DNA of 64,000 nucleotides, from assembly GCA_963794475.1 (NCBI GenBank), contig CAWCDW010000002.1, positions 986,806 through 1,050,805 of the forward strand, read 5' to 3'. This DNA is from GAS188 sp963794475. Its GTDB lineage: Bacteria; Pseudomonadota; Alphaproteobacteria; Rhizobiales; Beijerinckiaceae. The notes under the pieces are model-generated. The model made no database searches and was not told the DNA's origin. It saw only the letters and a list, made by a program, of their open reading frames with translations. The position numbers and the translations under genes were made by a program. How positions within the stretch are numbered: position 1 is the first letter of the stretch; each line of letters begins with the position of its first letter. This document shows, in pieces, positions 16,288 through 24,795 of this stretch.

Positions 16288-16919
16288 GCGGCGGCCCGTG
16301 CCGGAACGAGAGCGAGGCCCGTGCCGATCATCAATTCGCGGGTGACGAGAGAGGCGAGGCGCTCCTCGCTCAGGCCTTGCGTGCCTTCCGGGCGAAGCGG
16401 CAGCACGAGATAGCGTGTCTCGGCCGTCGAATCCCACACGCGGATCGCCGTCGTTTCCGGCAGCGTCACGCCGAAGTCCCGCAGGACCGCGCGCGGCTCG
16501 ATGACGGCGCGCGAGCGGTAAGGCGGCGATTTGTACCAGACCGGCGGCAGGCCGAGCAGCGGCCATGGGTAACAGGAGCACAAAGTGCAGACGATGAGAT
16601 TGTGAAGACTCGGCGTGTTCTCGACGACGACGATATGCTCCCCGCCCCGCCCGCTGAAGCCGAGCTCGGCCGCGCCCGCCGTGCCATCGGCCAAGAGGCG
16701 CGCGCGAAAATCAGGGTCGCTCCACGCCTTGGCCACTACCTTGGCGCCGTTCATCGGGCCGACCTCATGCGCATAGGTCTCGACGATGACATCGAGCGCC
16801 CCGGGATCGACATAGCCCTTCTCGACGAGGAGCTGCTCGAGCGCTTTCACCCGCGCCGCCGGATCATAGCCGTCGATCGCCACTCGCTCGTGCTCGCTCG
16901 GACAGGCGCAATTTGCCAT
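16284..16919 (-). CDS. nthA: Nitrile hydratase subunit alpha, cobalt type
   Basis: A 211-residue catalytic subunit that hydrates nitriles to amides. The metal claw is CTLCSC at residues 111-116; Thr at the second position marks the cobalt class (iron enzymes read CSLCSC). The two Cys that become sulfinic and sulfenic acids are in this motif. Also seen are YVDPGALDVIVETYAHEVGP, NTPSLHNLIV and VWYKSPPYRSRAVIEPR. The ATG has AAGGGAAAG before it. No amidase or nitrilase is next to the operon, so further use of the amide must rely on genes elsewhere. The divergent neighbour is an SDR gene. Confidence 0.95.
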   Translation of the reverse strand: MANCACPSEHERVAIDGYDPAARVKALEQLLVEKGYVDPGALDVIVETYAHEVGPMNGAKVVAKAWSDPDFRARLLADGTAGAAELGFSGRGGEHIVVVENTPSLHNLIVCTLCSCYPWPLLGLPPVWYKSPPYRSRAVIEPRAVLRDFGVTLPETTAIRVWDSTAETRYLVLPLRPEGTQGLSEERLASLVTRELMIGTGLALVPARAAA

Positions 16920-17062
16920 CGCTTTCCCTTCCGCCTGAGGGGATGTCGCGGAGACGAGCGTGTTGAGCGCGATCCGCGAGCCTCAAGGGGCATTATACGC
17001 CTTTTCACGCCGGACAAAATGCGGGAGCATGCGGGATAGGAATCAGGGCCTTGCCGCGCGAG

Positions 17063-17833
17063 ATGACGAATTACGACAGCGTCCAGTATCGCTCTCTCGC
17101 CGGAAGGGGCATCGTGATCACGGGAGGCGCGAGCGGCATCGGTGCCGCCATGGTGGAAGCCTTCGCGGCGCAAGGCGCGCGCGTCGATTTCCTCGACATC
17201 GACGAGGGGGCCGCAAAGGCGCTCACCGCCAGCCTCGGCGAAAAGCCGGTGCGCTTCCATCGCTGCGATGTCACCGACATCGCCTCGCTGCGGCAAACGC
17301 TTGCAACGATCGAGGGTGGATCGGGGCCGATTCATGCGCTCGTCAACAACGCGGCGCGCGATGATCGCCACGCTTTCGCGAGCGTCGAGCCCGGCTTTTG
17401 GAACGACAATCTCGCGGTGAACCTCAACCACCAGTTCTTCGCGACGCAAGCCGTGGCGCCCGCGATGGCGCGGCGGGGTTCGGGCTCGATCATCATGCTT
17501 GGCTCCGTCGCCTGGATGCGAGGCCGGCCAGGGCTCGTGGCCTATACCACCGCCAAAGCCGCGATCAACGGGCTGACGCGAACGCTGGCGCGTGAGCTCG
17601 GCGAAAGCGGCATTCGCGTCAACTGCATCGTGCCTGGAGCCATCGCCACGGAGCGTCAGGCACGGCTGTGGCGCACGCCGGCCCTCGAGAAGGAGTTTCT
17701 CGAGAGACAGGCCTTGAAACTGAGGCTCGATGCGAGCCATGTGGCGCGCATGGCGCTCTTCCTTGCCTCCGACGAGGCCGCCGGCTGCACGGCGCAGAAT
17801 TTCATCGTGGACGCCGGGATCACGGTGAATTGA
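17063..17833 (+). CDS. SDR-family dehydrogenase of a sugar cluster
   Basis: A 256-residue classical SDR: TGGASGIG nucleotide loop, DIDEG after the second strand (suggesting NAD rather than NADP), NNAA, a catalytic Ser in LGSVAWM, YTTAKAA with the catalytic Tyr and Lys, and a GxxTRTLARELG helix. The C-terminus FIVDAGITVN is typical. Related enzymes oxidise sugars, sugar acids or polyols. The ATG at 17063 is preferred over a TTG at 17051. Its neighbours, a PfkB kinase 34 bases downstream and then a complete sugar ABC importer, indicate a catabolic unit for a pentose, polyol or similar. Confidence 0.87.
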   Translation: MTNYDSVQYRSLAGRGIVITGGASGIGAAMVEAFAAQGARVDFLDIDEGAAKALTASLGEKPVRFHRCDVTDIASLRQTLATIEGGSGPIHALVNNAARDDRHAFASVEPGFWNDNLAVNLNHQFFATQAVAPAMARRGSGSIIMLGSVAWMRGRPGLVAYTTAKAAINGLTRTLARELGESGIRVNCIVPGAIATERQARLWRTPALEKEFLERQALKLRLDASHVARMALFLASDEAAGCTAQNFIVDAGITVN

Positions 17834-17867
17834 TGAAGCTTCCCGTGACGCCTGGGCTTCGCCCTTG

Positions 17868-18773
17868 ATGACCAAGGTTCTCTGCGTCGGCATCGCCACG
17901 CTCGATTACATCTATGCGGTCGAAGGCGTGCCGCGGCGTGGCGAAAAATACCGCGCGCATGAGCTCGTGGTCGCCGGCGGCGGGACGGCCGCGACCGCGG
18001 CTCACGCGATTGCCCGGCTCGGCGGAAAGGCCGTGCTGGCGACACGTCTCGGTGATGATCCGACCGGGGATGCGATCGTCGCGGAGCTCGAGGCGGCCGG
18101 CGTCGATTGCAGCCTCGCACATCGGTATTTGGGCGTTCGCTCTCCCTCCTCGGCCGTGCTCATCGATCAGGAAGGCGAGCGTCTCGTCACTTGCTATGCC
18201 GATGTGCGCACGCCCGACGATGCTTCCTTCCTGCCGACCCGTCTTCCCGAGAGCACGAGCGCCGTCCTCGCCGATGTCGCCTGGGTCACAGGCGCGAGGC
18301 GGCTGCTTTCGGCCGCGCGCGAAGCCAAGGTGCCGGGCGTGATCGATGGCGATCGGGCGGTCGATGACAAAAGCTATTTCGAGCTTGCCTCGCATGTCGC
18401 CTTTTCAGCAGCGACCGTCCGGGCGCTCACGGGCATCGACGATCCGGCCGCGGGCCTTGCGGCTCTGGCCGGCCAATCCCGCAACTGGCTCTGCGTGACG
18501 GATGGCGCGCGCGGTGCCTGGCTCACGGCGAATGGCGCGATCGAGCATGTGCCCGCCTATGCCGTGGCGGCCGTCGACACGCTCGGCGCGGGGGACGTGT
18601 TCCATGGAGCGCTCGCGCTCGCGCTCGGCGAAGGCATGGCGGAAAGGCGCGCGGTGAGCTTCGCGAGCGCCGCCGCGGCGCTCAAGTGCCTCAGCTTCGG
18701 CGGCGGGCGGATCGGAGCGCCTACCCGGGCGGCGGTCGAGGCGTTCCTGCGCGAGCGGGGGAGGTCGACGTAG
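17868..18773 (+). CDS. PfkB-family carbohydrate kinase
   Basis: A 301-residue ribokinase-fold kinase. It has the first PfkB signature in AGGGTAATAAHAIARLGGKA and the second signature DTLGAGDVFHGALALAL with the catalytic Asp of GAGD. The lid strands VLCVGIATLDYIY and RRGEKYRA are at the N-terminus. It probably phosphorylates the sugar brought in by the following ABC importer, or its oxidised product; the substrate is not known. ATG 17868 is chosen (a TTG lies three bases upstream). Confidence 0.87.
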   Translation: MTKVLCVGIATLDYIYAVEGVPRRGEKYRAHELVVAGGGTAATAAHAIARLGGKAVLATRLGDDPTGDAIVAELEAAGVDCSLAHRYLGVRSPSSAVLIDQEGERLVTCYADVRTPDDASFLPTRLPESTSAVLADVAWVTGARRLLSAAREAKVPGVIDGDRAVDDKSYFELASHVAFSAATVRALTGIDDPAAGLAALAGQSRNWLCVTDGARGAWLTANGAIEHVPAYAVAAVDTLGAGDVFHGALALALGEGMAERRAVSFASAAAALKCLSFGGGRIGAPTRAAVEAFLRERGRST

Positions 18774-19068
18774 CTCGCCAAGGCACGCGCCCAGGGATGA
18801 GGTGATGCCAGGCACTTTGTGGCAAAAGGGTGCGCAAAGCTAAAAGCGGCCGCGATATTCCTCTCAAAGCTTCGTGTTGCGTGCGCGACATTCATTGTGC
18901 CATGCTGCCTTTCAAGCGCACGGGAAAATCCCGGCAGGGCCGCAGAGCCCGATGGTCCGGCCCGGCAGATGGCCTTTTTCCATTTGTCGGCAAGGCTTGG
19001 CCAAAGCAAACGAAATTCATGGACCACATCGGTCCACTCGGGTTGAGGAAAACCCCAAGGAGAAAGTT

Positions 19069-20199
19069 ATGAAATCGACGCTTCGCGTATCGGGGCTCGC
19101 ATTGGCGGGCCTGTTGCTGTCCTCGGTCGCGACCTTTGCCGGCCCCAAGATCGTGTCGGGCCCGGGCGCCAATCCCACCTGCTTCAAGCCGTGGTCTGAT
19201 CAAACCAAATTCTTCCAGTGGGAGAAGAAGCCCGGACCGTATCGCATCGCGGTGGTCAACGGTTTCGTCGGCAATACCTGGCGCATTCAGATGATCAAGA
19301 CGGCGAAGGCCTTCGCCGACCAACCGGGCATCAAGGAGAACGTCAAGGAGTTCAAGGTCGTCTCTACGGGGACCGACGTGGCGGCCCAGCTCGGCGCGAT
19401 GGAGGACTTCATCAACCAGGGCTTCGACGCGATCGTCACCATCGCCGTGGCTCCAGACGGCTTCGACCGCATCATCCGCCTTGCCGACAAGAACAACGTC
19501 GTCGTCGTTCCCTTCGACAACATCCTCGACACCGACAAGGTGATGATGGTCAACGAGGACCAGAAGGAGATGGGCCGCATGTCGGCCAAATGGCTGATCA
19601 ACGAGAGCGGCAAGACCTCGGGCGACATCCTCGAGGTGCGCGGGTTGCCGGGCAATTCGGTCGATCGCGACCGCCATCTCGGCTTCCGCGAGGTGATGGA
19701 AGCGTCGGGCAACAACTTCAAGATCACCGAGGTCGTCGGCAACTGGGATTCGGGCACGTCGCAGAAGGTGACGGCCGACGCGCTAGCCGTGCACGGCCAT
19801 TTCGACGGCGTGTTCACGCAAGGCGGCTCGGACGGCACGGTACGCGCCATGATCGACGCCAAGCATCCTTACGTGCCGATGTCCGGCGAGGGCGAGAACG
19901 AGTTCCGCAAGCAGATCGCCGAACACTACAAGGAAGGCCTCAAGGGCATGTCCTACGGGCAGTCGCCGGCGCTCGTGGCGATCTCGATCAAGGCCGCGAT
20001 CTCGGCCTTGCAGGGCAATGTCATGCCGCAGCTGATCTCGATCCCGATCCCCGTCGCCGATTACAAGACGCTCAAGGACGGCGAGAATTATTGGTCTAAT
20101 CTGAGCGCGAACTTCTTCGCGCCGAACCAGTTCCTTCCCTGCGGCGTGACCTTCACGGCGCCGGAGATCATGGCGCAAAGCGAAGCCAACGTGAAATAA
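19069..20199 (+). CDS. Sugar ABC transporter substrate-binding protein
   Basis: A 376-residue periplasmic protein. The signal peptide covers about residues 1-24, ending ATFA before GPKIV. The body is a type 1 periplasmic binding fold (Peripla_BP_4): RIAVVNGFVGNTWRIQMIKTA, then GFDAIVTIAVAPDGFD, NNVVVVPFDN, LEVRGLPGNSVDRDRHLGF and FTQGGSDGTVRAM. A Cys near the N-terminus (NPTCFKPW) and one near the C-terminus (LPCGVTF) could form a disulfide. AAGGAGAAAG precedes the ATG; the 295-base gap upstream holds no gene and probably a promoter. A hairpin follows the stop. Confidence 0.92.
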   Translation: MKSTLRVSGLALAGLLLSSVATFAGPKIVSGPGANPTCFKPWSDQTKFFQWEKKPGPYRIAVVNGFVGNTWRIQMIKTAKAFADQPGIKENVKEFKVVSTGTDVAAQLGAMEDFINQGFDAIVTIAVAPDGFDRIIRLADKNNVVVVPFDNILDTDKVMMVNEDQKEMGRMSAKWLINESGKTSGDILEVRGLPGNSVDRDRHLGFREVMEASGNNFKITEVVGNWDSGTSQKVTADALAVHGHFDGVFTQGGSDGTVRAMIDAKHPYVPMSGEGENEFRKQIAEHYKEGLKGMSYGQSPALVAISIKAAISALQGNVMPQLISIPIPVADYKTLKDGENYWSNLSANFFAPNQFLPCGVTFTAPEIMAQSEANVK

Positions 20200-20218
20200 G
20201 CGGCGCGCCCGCCAAAAA

Positions 20219-20244
20219 GGACTGCCCGGCGTACCGGGCAGTCC
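20219..20244 (+). terminator. Strong hairpin between binding-protein and ATPase genes
   Basis: GGACTGCCCGG (20219-20229) pairs perfectly with CCGGGCAGTCC (20234-20244) across a CGTA loop, starting 19 bases after the stop. There is no clear T-run. Such intercistronic hairpins protect the upstream message and lower expression of downstream transporter genes, which fits a high demand for binding protein. Confidence 0.75.
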
Positions 20245-20261
20245 GGCTCCTTTAAGAATTC

Positions 20262-21852
20262 GTGTCATATTCCATGGTCGAAGAGAGCCGCGCGGTGAAG
20301 GCAGCGAGCGAGGGGGATTTTCTCGCCCTCTTGGGCATTTCCAAGCGTTACGGCGGCGTCACCGCGCTCGAGAACGTCGATTTCGCCTGTGCGCGGGGCA
20401 AGATCCACGCGGTGCTCGGCGAGAACGGCGCGGGCAAATCGACCCTGATCAAGATCGTCGCGGGTGTCGTGCAGCCGGATGCCGGCGCCATGCGGCTCGA
20501 CGGAAAGGAAGTCCGCTTTCTTTCGCCCTCCTCCGCCAATTCGGCCGGCGTCGCCTCGATCTTTCAGGAATTGTCGCTTCTGCCGGACCTCTCGGTCGCG
20601 GACAATATCTCGATCGCAGCGCCGCCGCGCCGCTTCGGCATCATCGATGCGAAGGCGCAGCGCCGCCGCGCCGAGGAGCTTCTCGCCGAGATCGGCTGCG
20701 AAGACGTCAATCCGCTGATGCGCGTGCGGGATTTGCCGCTTTCGCGCCGCCAGATGGTCGAGATCGCCAAGGCCCTCGGCCAGAGGCCGCAGCTTCTCGT
20801 GCTGGACGAAGCGACCTCCGCCCTCACCAGCGCCGATGTCGAGAAGGTCTACGCCATGCTGGCGCGCCTCAAGGCGCAGAACGTCGCCATTCTCTACATC
20901 TCGCATCGCATGCATGAGGTGGAGGCCTTGGCCGATCGAGCCTCGGTGTTCCGCAACGGTCGCCACATCGAGACTTTCGACTGGGGCACGCGCTCGACCG
21001 CCGAGATCGTGCAGCTCATGATCGGGCGCGATATCGCGACCCAATACCCGACAAAGCCGAAGCGGCCTCGCGCGAAGCCCGCGCTCAAGCTCGATAATCT
21101 CGTGCTGGGAGAAGCGGCTCGAAGCCATCTCGCTCGACGTCGGCGCGGGCGAGATCGTCGGCCTGGGCGGCCTCGACGGCCAGGGCCAGAAAACGCTGCT
21201 GCTCGCGCTTTTCGGGGTGCTGCGCGGCGTAACCGGCGATATCACCATCAATGGCAAGCCGGTGCGGCCAAGCTCGCCGGCCTCCGCCAAGTCGAGGTCG
21301 GTCGGCGTCGCGCTCGTGCCCGAGGACCGCAAGACGGAAGGCTTGATGCTGCCGATGTCGATTGCCGACAATCTGGCGATCGCCTCGCTCGACACGCTCG
21401 CGAAGGGCCTCTTCGTCGATCGCGCCAAGGAGAGCGCCGCGGTCGAGAAAGGCATCGCCCGGCTGCGCATCAAGATCGGCGACAGCAAGGACGCGGTCTC
21501 GACCCTCTCGGGCGGCAACCAACAAAAGGTGGTCATCGCCAAATGGCTGATGACCGAGCCCGGTATCATTCTCCTCAACGATCCGACGCGCGGTATCGAT
21601 GTCGGCACCAAGCAGGAAATCTACCGCCTCATGCGGGAGCTCGCCGACCAGGGCGTGGCGATCCTGTTCTATTCCACCGATTACGACGAGCTGATCGGCT
21701 GCTGCGATCGCGTCGCCATCATGTATGACGGACGCATCGTGCGCGAGCTCGAAGGCGCCGACCTCAACGAGCACAACATCATTGCGAGCGCGCTCAACAT
21801 CGATTCCGGCGCCGCGGGCCCCTCCTCGGCGGGCGAGGCCGCCCATGTCTAA
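20262..21852 (+). CDS. Sugar ABC transporter ATPase (two domains), interrupted by a frameshift
   Basis: RbsA/XylG-like protein with two ATPase domains. The first has GENGAGKST, FQELSLLPDLSVADN, an unusual LSRRQ signature and LVLDEATSAL. After LKLDNLVL the frame is lost and the rest continues in another frame, with KRLEAISLDVGAGEIVGLGGLDGQGQ, EDRKTEG, the second signature LSGGNQQK and LLNDPTRGIDVG. Removing one G from GGG at 21107-21109 rejoins the parts; the span is 3n+1 and would give 529 residues, slightly long for the family. The break is in a homopolymer, so a sequencing error is likely. The start is GTG 20262 or ATG 20274. The stop overlaps the next gene by eight bases. Confidence 0.88.
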
Positions 21853-23044
21853 CTCGACCCTCTCCGAACCCGCCATGTCCGGTGCCTCGATGACGGGGGT
21901 GCCAAGGCCCGGGCGTTTCCCGAGGCGCAGCCTCGGCAGCGACCTGCTTGTCCGAATTCGCCAGAACATCGGCCTCGCCACCGCAATCGGGCTCTTTTGC
22001 GTCGTCTATCTTTTCTATCACCTTGCGCATCCCAAGGGTTTCTCCTCGGCGGTCTTCGTGCAGAACGCCGACGAGGTCTTCACACTCGCCATGGTGGCGA
22101 TGGCGCAGACATTGCCCGTGCTGGCGGCCGGGCTCGATCTTTCCGTCGGCGCGGTGATGACCATGGTCGGCTGCATCGCGAGCTATCTCTTGAGCGGCGC
22201 CGCCCAAGGCATGGCGATCGAGTTCACGCTCGGCGGCACCCAGCATGTGCTCGCGGCGTTGCCGGGCGGCATCGCCGGCATGATCGCCGGCATGCTCATC
22301 AGCCTCATCGCCGGCACGCTCGCGGGCTTCCTCAACGGCTGCGTCGTGGTTTATGGGCGCATCCAGCCGATCATCGCGACGCTTGCGACCGGCGCCATCT
22401 ATATCGGCATCGCGCTTTTCCTGCGTCCCACTCCCGGCGGCAAGATCGATGATGATCTGAACTGGGCGCTCACCAACTCGCTTCAGGACTTTGCCTCGAC
22501 CGTGCATATCTTCGATGACGGCAACGCTCCCTGGTTTGCGCCTTTCGGCGCCATTCCAGTGCCCTTCGTGCTCATCGTGCTGATCGCGCTTCTCGTCTGG
22601 GTGCCGTTCCGCCGCTCGGTCACCGGGCGCAGCGTCTACGCGATCGGCTCGGCCGAAGGCGCTGCCTATATGTCGGGGCTTCGCATCGATCGCGCCAAGC
22701 TCGCCGCCTTCACGCTTGCCGGCTTCTTCGCCGGCTGCGGCGGCTTGTTCCTGGCGATTCAGACCTCTTCGGGCAACGCCGATATTCCGCAGGCCGGGAC
22801 CTACACGTTGAACTCGATCGCGGCCGTGGTCATCGGCGGCACTTCGCTTCTCGGAGGAACCGGCAGCGCGATCGGCTCGATTTTCGGCGCGCTCATCTTG
22901 CGGGTTATCTCCTTCTTCTTTCGCATCTTCGACATCGCGCCGCTTCTGCAGCCGCTGTTCGAAGGGATCATCCTTCTCGCCGCGGTCAGCATCGGGGCGC
23001 TCCGCGTGCTGCGCGTCAAGAATACGCTGGAGCTCTTTCGGTGA
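21845..23044 (+). CDS. Sugar ABC transporter permease 1
   Basis: A 399-residue RbsC-type inner-membrane permease (BPD_transp_2). Seen are GLDLSVGAVMTMVG, FLNGCVVVYGRIQPIIATLATGAIYIG, the long soluble loop with PTPGGKIDDDLNWALTNS, then GSAEGAAYMSGL and NSIAAVVIGGTSLLGGTGS. The N-terminal ~40 residues before the first helix are polar. It overlaps the ATPase gene by eight bases. The loop between 210 and 260 is longer than in RbsC. Confidence 0.9.
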   Translation: MSNSTLSEPAMSGASMTGVPRPGRFPRRSLGSDLLVRIRQNIGLATAIGLFCVVYLFYHLAHPKGFSSAVFVQNADEVFTLAMVAMAQTLPVLAAGLDLSVGAVMTMVGCIASYLLSGAAQGMAIEFTLGGTQHVLAALPGGIAGMIAGMLISLIAGTLAGFLNGCVVVYGRIQPIIATLATGAIYIGIALFLRPTPGGKIDDDLNWALTNSLQDFASTVHIFDDGNAPWFAPFGAIPVPFVLIVLIALLVWVPFRRSVTGRSVYAIGSAEGAAYMSGLRIDRAKLAAFTLAGFFAGCGGLFLAIQTSSGNADIPQAGTYTLNSIAAVVIGGTSLLGGTGSAIGSIFGALILRVISFFFRIFDIAPLLQPLFEGIILLAAVSIGALRVLRVKNTLELFR

Positions 23045-24006
23045 CCGCCGCCTCGCTCAACCTGTCGCTTTCGCGCGACGCGCGGCCGATCCTGATTTCG
23101 GCCTCGTTCATCGTCGTCATCCTCGTCGCCGGGACGTTCTACACCTTGTCGCGGCTCGGCACCGCGCCGCTCTTGTCTCCCAACTATCTGCTCCAGCAAT
23201 TGCAGATCGGCTCCTTTCTCGGCATCGTCGCCGCGGGAATGATGATCGTCATCCTCATCTCGCAGATCGATCTTTCCGTGCCCTGGACCTTGACCGCAGC
23301 CGCCATGATGGCGACCGCCGTCGGCGGGCCTTGGGCCTTGCCGGTCGGCCTCGGGGTCGGGCTTCTCGTCGGCCTCGTGAACGGGGTCGGTGTCGCCTAT
23401 CTGCGCATTCCCTCGATGATCTTCACGCTTGGCGTCAATGCCGTGATGCGCGGCCTGATGGTCGCCCATACGGGCGGTTTCGCTCCGCAGACCGCGGCCA
23501 CCGACTTGATGCGCTGGCTCGCCGCCGAGCATAGCTTCGGCATTCCAAACGCGCTTTTCGTTTGGCTCGCCGTCTCGGCTCTCGTCGCTCTCATCTTGCG
23601 GCGCATGGCCCTCGGCCGCTACATCTACGCCATCGGCAACAAGGAGGCCGCGGCCTACCTTGCGGGCGTCAACACGCGCGGCGTCATCGTCATTTCATTC
23701 GCCCTCTGCGGTCTCGCCGCGGGCCTCGCAGGCGTGCTGCTCGCCGGCTATTCGACAAAGGCCTATCAAGGGATGGGCGATGCCTATCTCCTTCCCTCGA
23801 TCGCCGCCGTCGTCATCGGCGGCACCAATATTCTCGGTGGACGCGGCCGTTATCTAGGCACCCTCGTCGGCGTCATCCTGATCGTGCTCTTGAACAGCGT
23901 GCTCTCGATCATGGAGATGCCGGAAGCCGGCCGACAGGTGATTTATGGCGCGGTCATCATCTTGATGCTGCTCGTCTACGGACGCGGCGAGCGGGTGACC
24001 AGTTAG
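23041..24006 (+). CDS. Sugar ABC transporter permease 2
   Basis: A 321-residue second permease of the same family, with GMMIVILISQIDLSVPWTLT, a GNKEAAAYLAGV segment and SIAAVVIGGTNILGGRGRYLGTLVG. The GTG start overlaps the stop of permease 1 (GTGA). Two different permeases with one double ATPase and one binding protein make a complete importer. The TAG stop at 24004-24006 is the first word of the GCGAGTAG repeat that follows. Confidence 0.9.
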   Translation: MTAASLNLSLSRDARPILISASFIVVILVAGTFYTLSRLGTAPLLSPNYLLQQLQIGSFLGIVAAGMMIVILISQIDLSVPWTLTAAAMMATAVGGPWALPVGLGVGLLVGLVNGVGVAYLRIPSMIFTLGVNAVMRGLMVAHTGGFAPQTAATDLMRWLAAEHSFGIPNALFVWLAVSALVALILRRMALGRYIYAIGNKEAAAYLAGVNTRGVIVISFALCGLAAGLAGVLLAGYSTKAYQGMGDAYLLPSIAAVVIGGTNILGGRGRYLGTLVGVILIVLLNSVLSIMEMPEAGRQVIYGAVIILMLLVYGRGERVTS

Positions 24007-24100
24007 CGAGTAGCGAATGGCGAGTAGCGAATAGTTGGAAGAAAATAGGGCGCCCTCTGTCCGCCACTCCACTCGCTACTCGCTACTCGCTACTCGCCCT
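24004..24100. repeat. GCGAGTAG/CTACTCGC hairpin between convergent genes
   Basis: TAGCGAGTAGCGAATGGCG and AGTAGCGAATAG on the left (24004-24034) face ACTCGCTACTCGCTACTCGC on the right (24070-24097). The two sides pair into a long hairpin with a centre of about 35 bases. The permease stop on plus and the grpE stop on minus are both TAGs made of repeat words. The hairpin is placed like a bidirectional terminator. Confidence 0.85.
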
Positions 24101-24675
24101 TTTTGATCATTCGCCGCCACCCCCGACGACACGCCCACAAGGGCCGGACGCAGCACGCGCTCGCCGATCGCGTAGCCGGGCTGGATCACGGTGTGCACCT
24201 GTCCCTTGGCGAGATTGTCGTGAGGCGCCTCGAACATCGCCTGGTGTAAATTGGGGTCGAATTTCTCGCCCGCCGGGTCGAGCTTTCGCACGCCGTGGCG
24301 CTCGAGCGCCTTGGCGAGCTCGCGCTCGGTGAGTTCGACGCCCTCGATCAAGCTGGCAAGCCCGCCCTCCGTCTTGCGCGCCTCGCCCGGCACCGTCTCG
24401 AGCGCCCGCCGAAGATTGTCGGCGACGGCAAGCATGTCGCGGGCGAAAGCCGAAATCGCATAGGCGCGGGTGTCGGCGACTTCCTTCTCGGTGCGCCGGC
24501 GCAAATTCTCCATTTCCGCGAGAGCGCGAAGGAGCTTGTCCTTGAGGTCCGCCTTCTCTTGCTCGAGTTTTGCCGCGGCATCTTCCGCGGGCGCGCCATC
24601 AGCTTTGGCCGCGTCCGGCCCATTCGGGGCAGCCTCGTTCGAAATTCGCGGCTTTTCGTCCTCGCCGGGCATCAT
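24076..24675 (-). CDS. grpE: Nucleotide exchange factor GrpE
   Basis: A 199-residue cochaperone that releases ADP from DnaK. It has an acidic Pro/Ala-rich N-terminus, the long coiled coil (LEQEKADLKDKLLRALAEMENLRRR), and the beta-domain with KFDPNLHQAMFE and GYAIGERVLRPALVGVS. The chosen start, ATG 24675, has GAAAGAGGA before it; an in-frame ATG lies next to it. The last residues (GRVASSE) and the TAG stop are encoded by the GCGAGTAG heptamer repeat, so the natural end of the gene has been replaced or extended by the array. hrcA is not next to it. Confidence 0.93.
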   Translation of the reverse strand: MMPGEDEKPRISNEAAPNGPDAAKADGAPAEDAAAKLEQEKADLKDKLLRALAEMENLRRRTEKEVADTRAYAISAFARDMLAVADNLRRALETVPGEARKTEGGLASLIEGVELTERELAKALERHGVRKLDPAGEKFDPNLHQAMFEAPHDNLAKGQVHTVIQPGYAIGERVLRPALVGVSSGVAANDQKGRVASSE

Positions 24676-24795
24676 ATCCTCTTTCAGCAACAGGTCCGGA
24701 TCGCGATATCTGTAAGCTTTCCTCGAAAATCAAGTCCAATGCCGGCAAAACCAGCCCGAAATCCGGGTGCGCCAAGAGAGGCAACCTCCCTTGGC

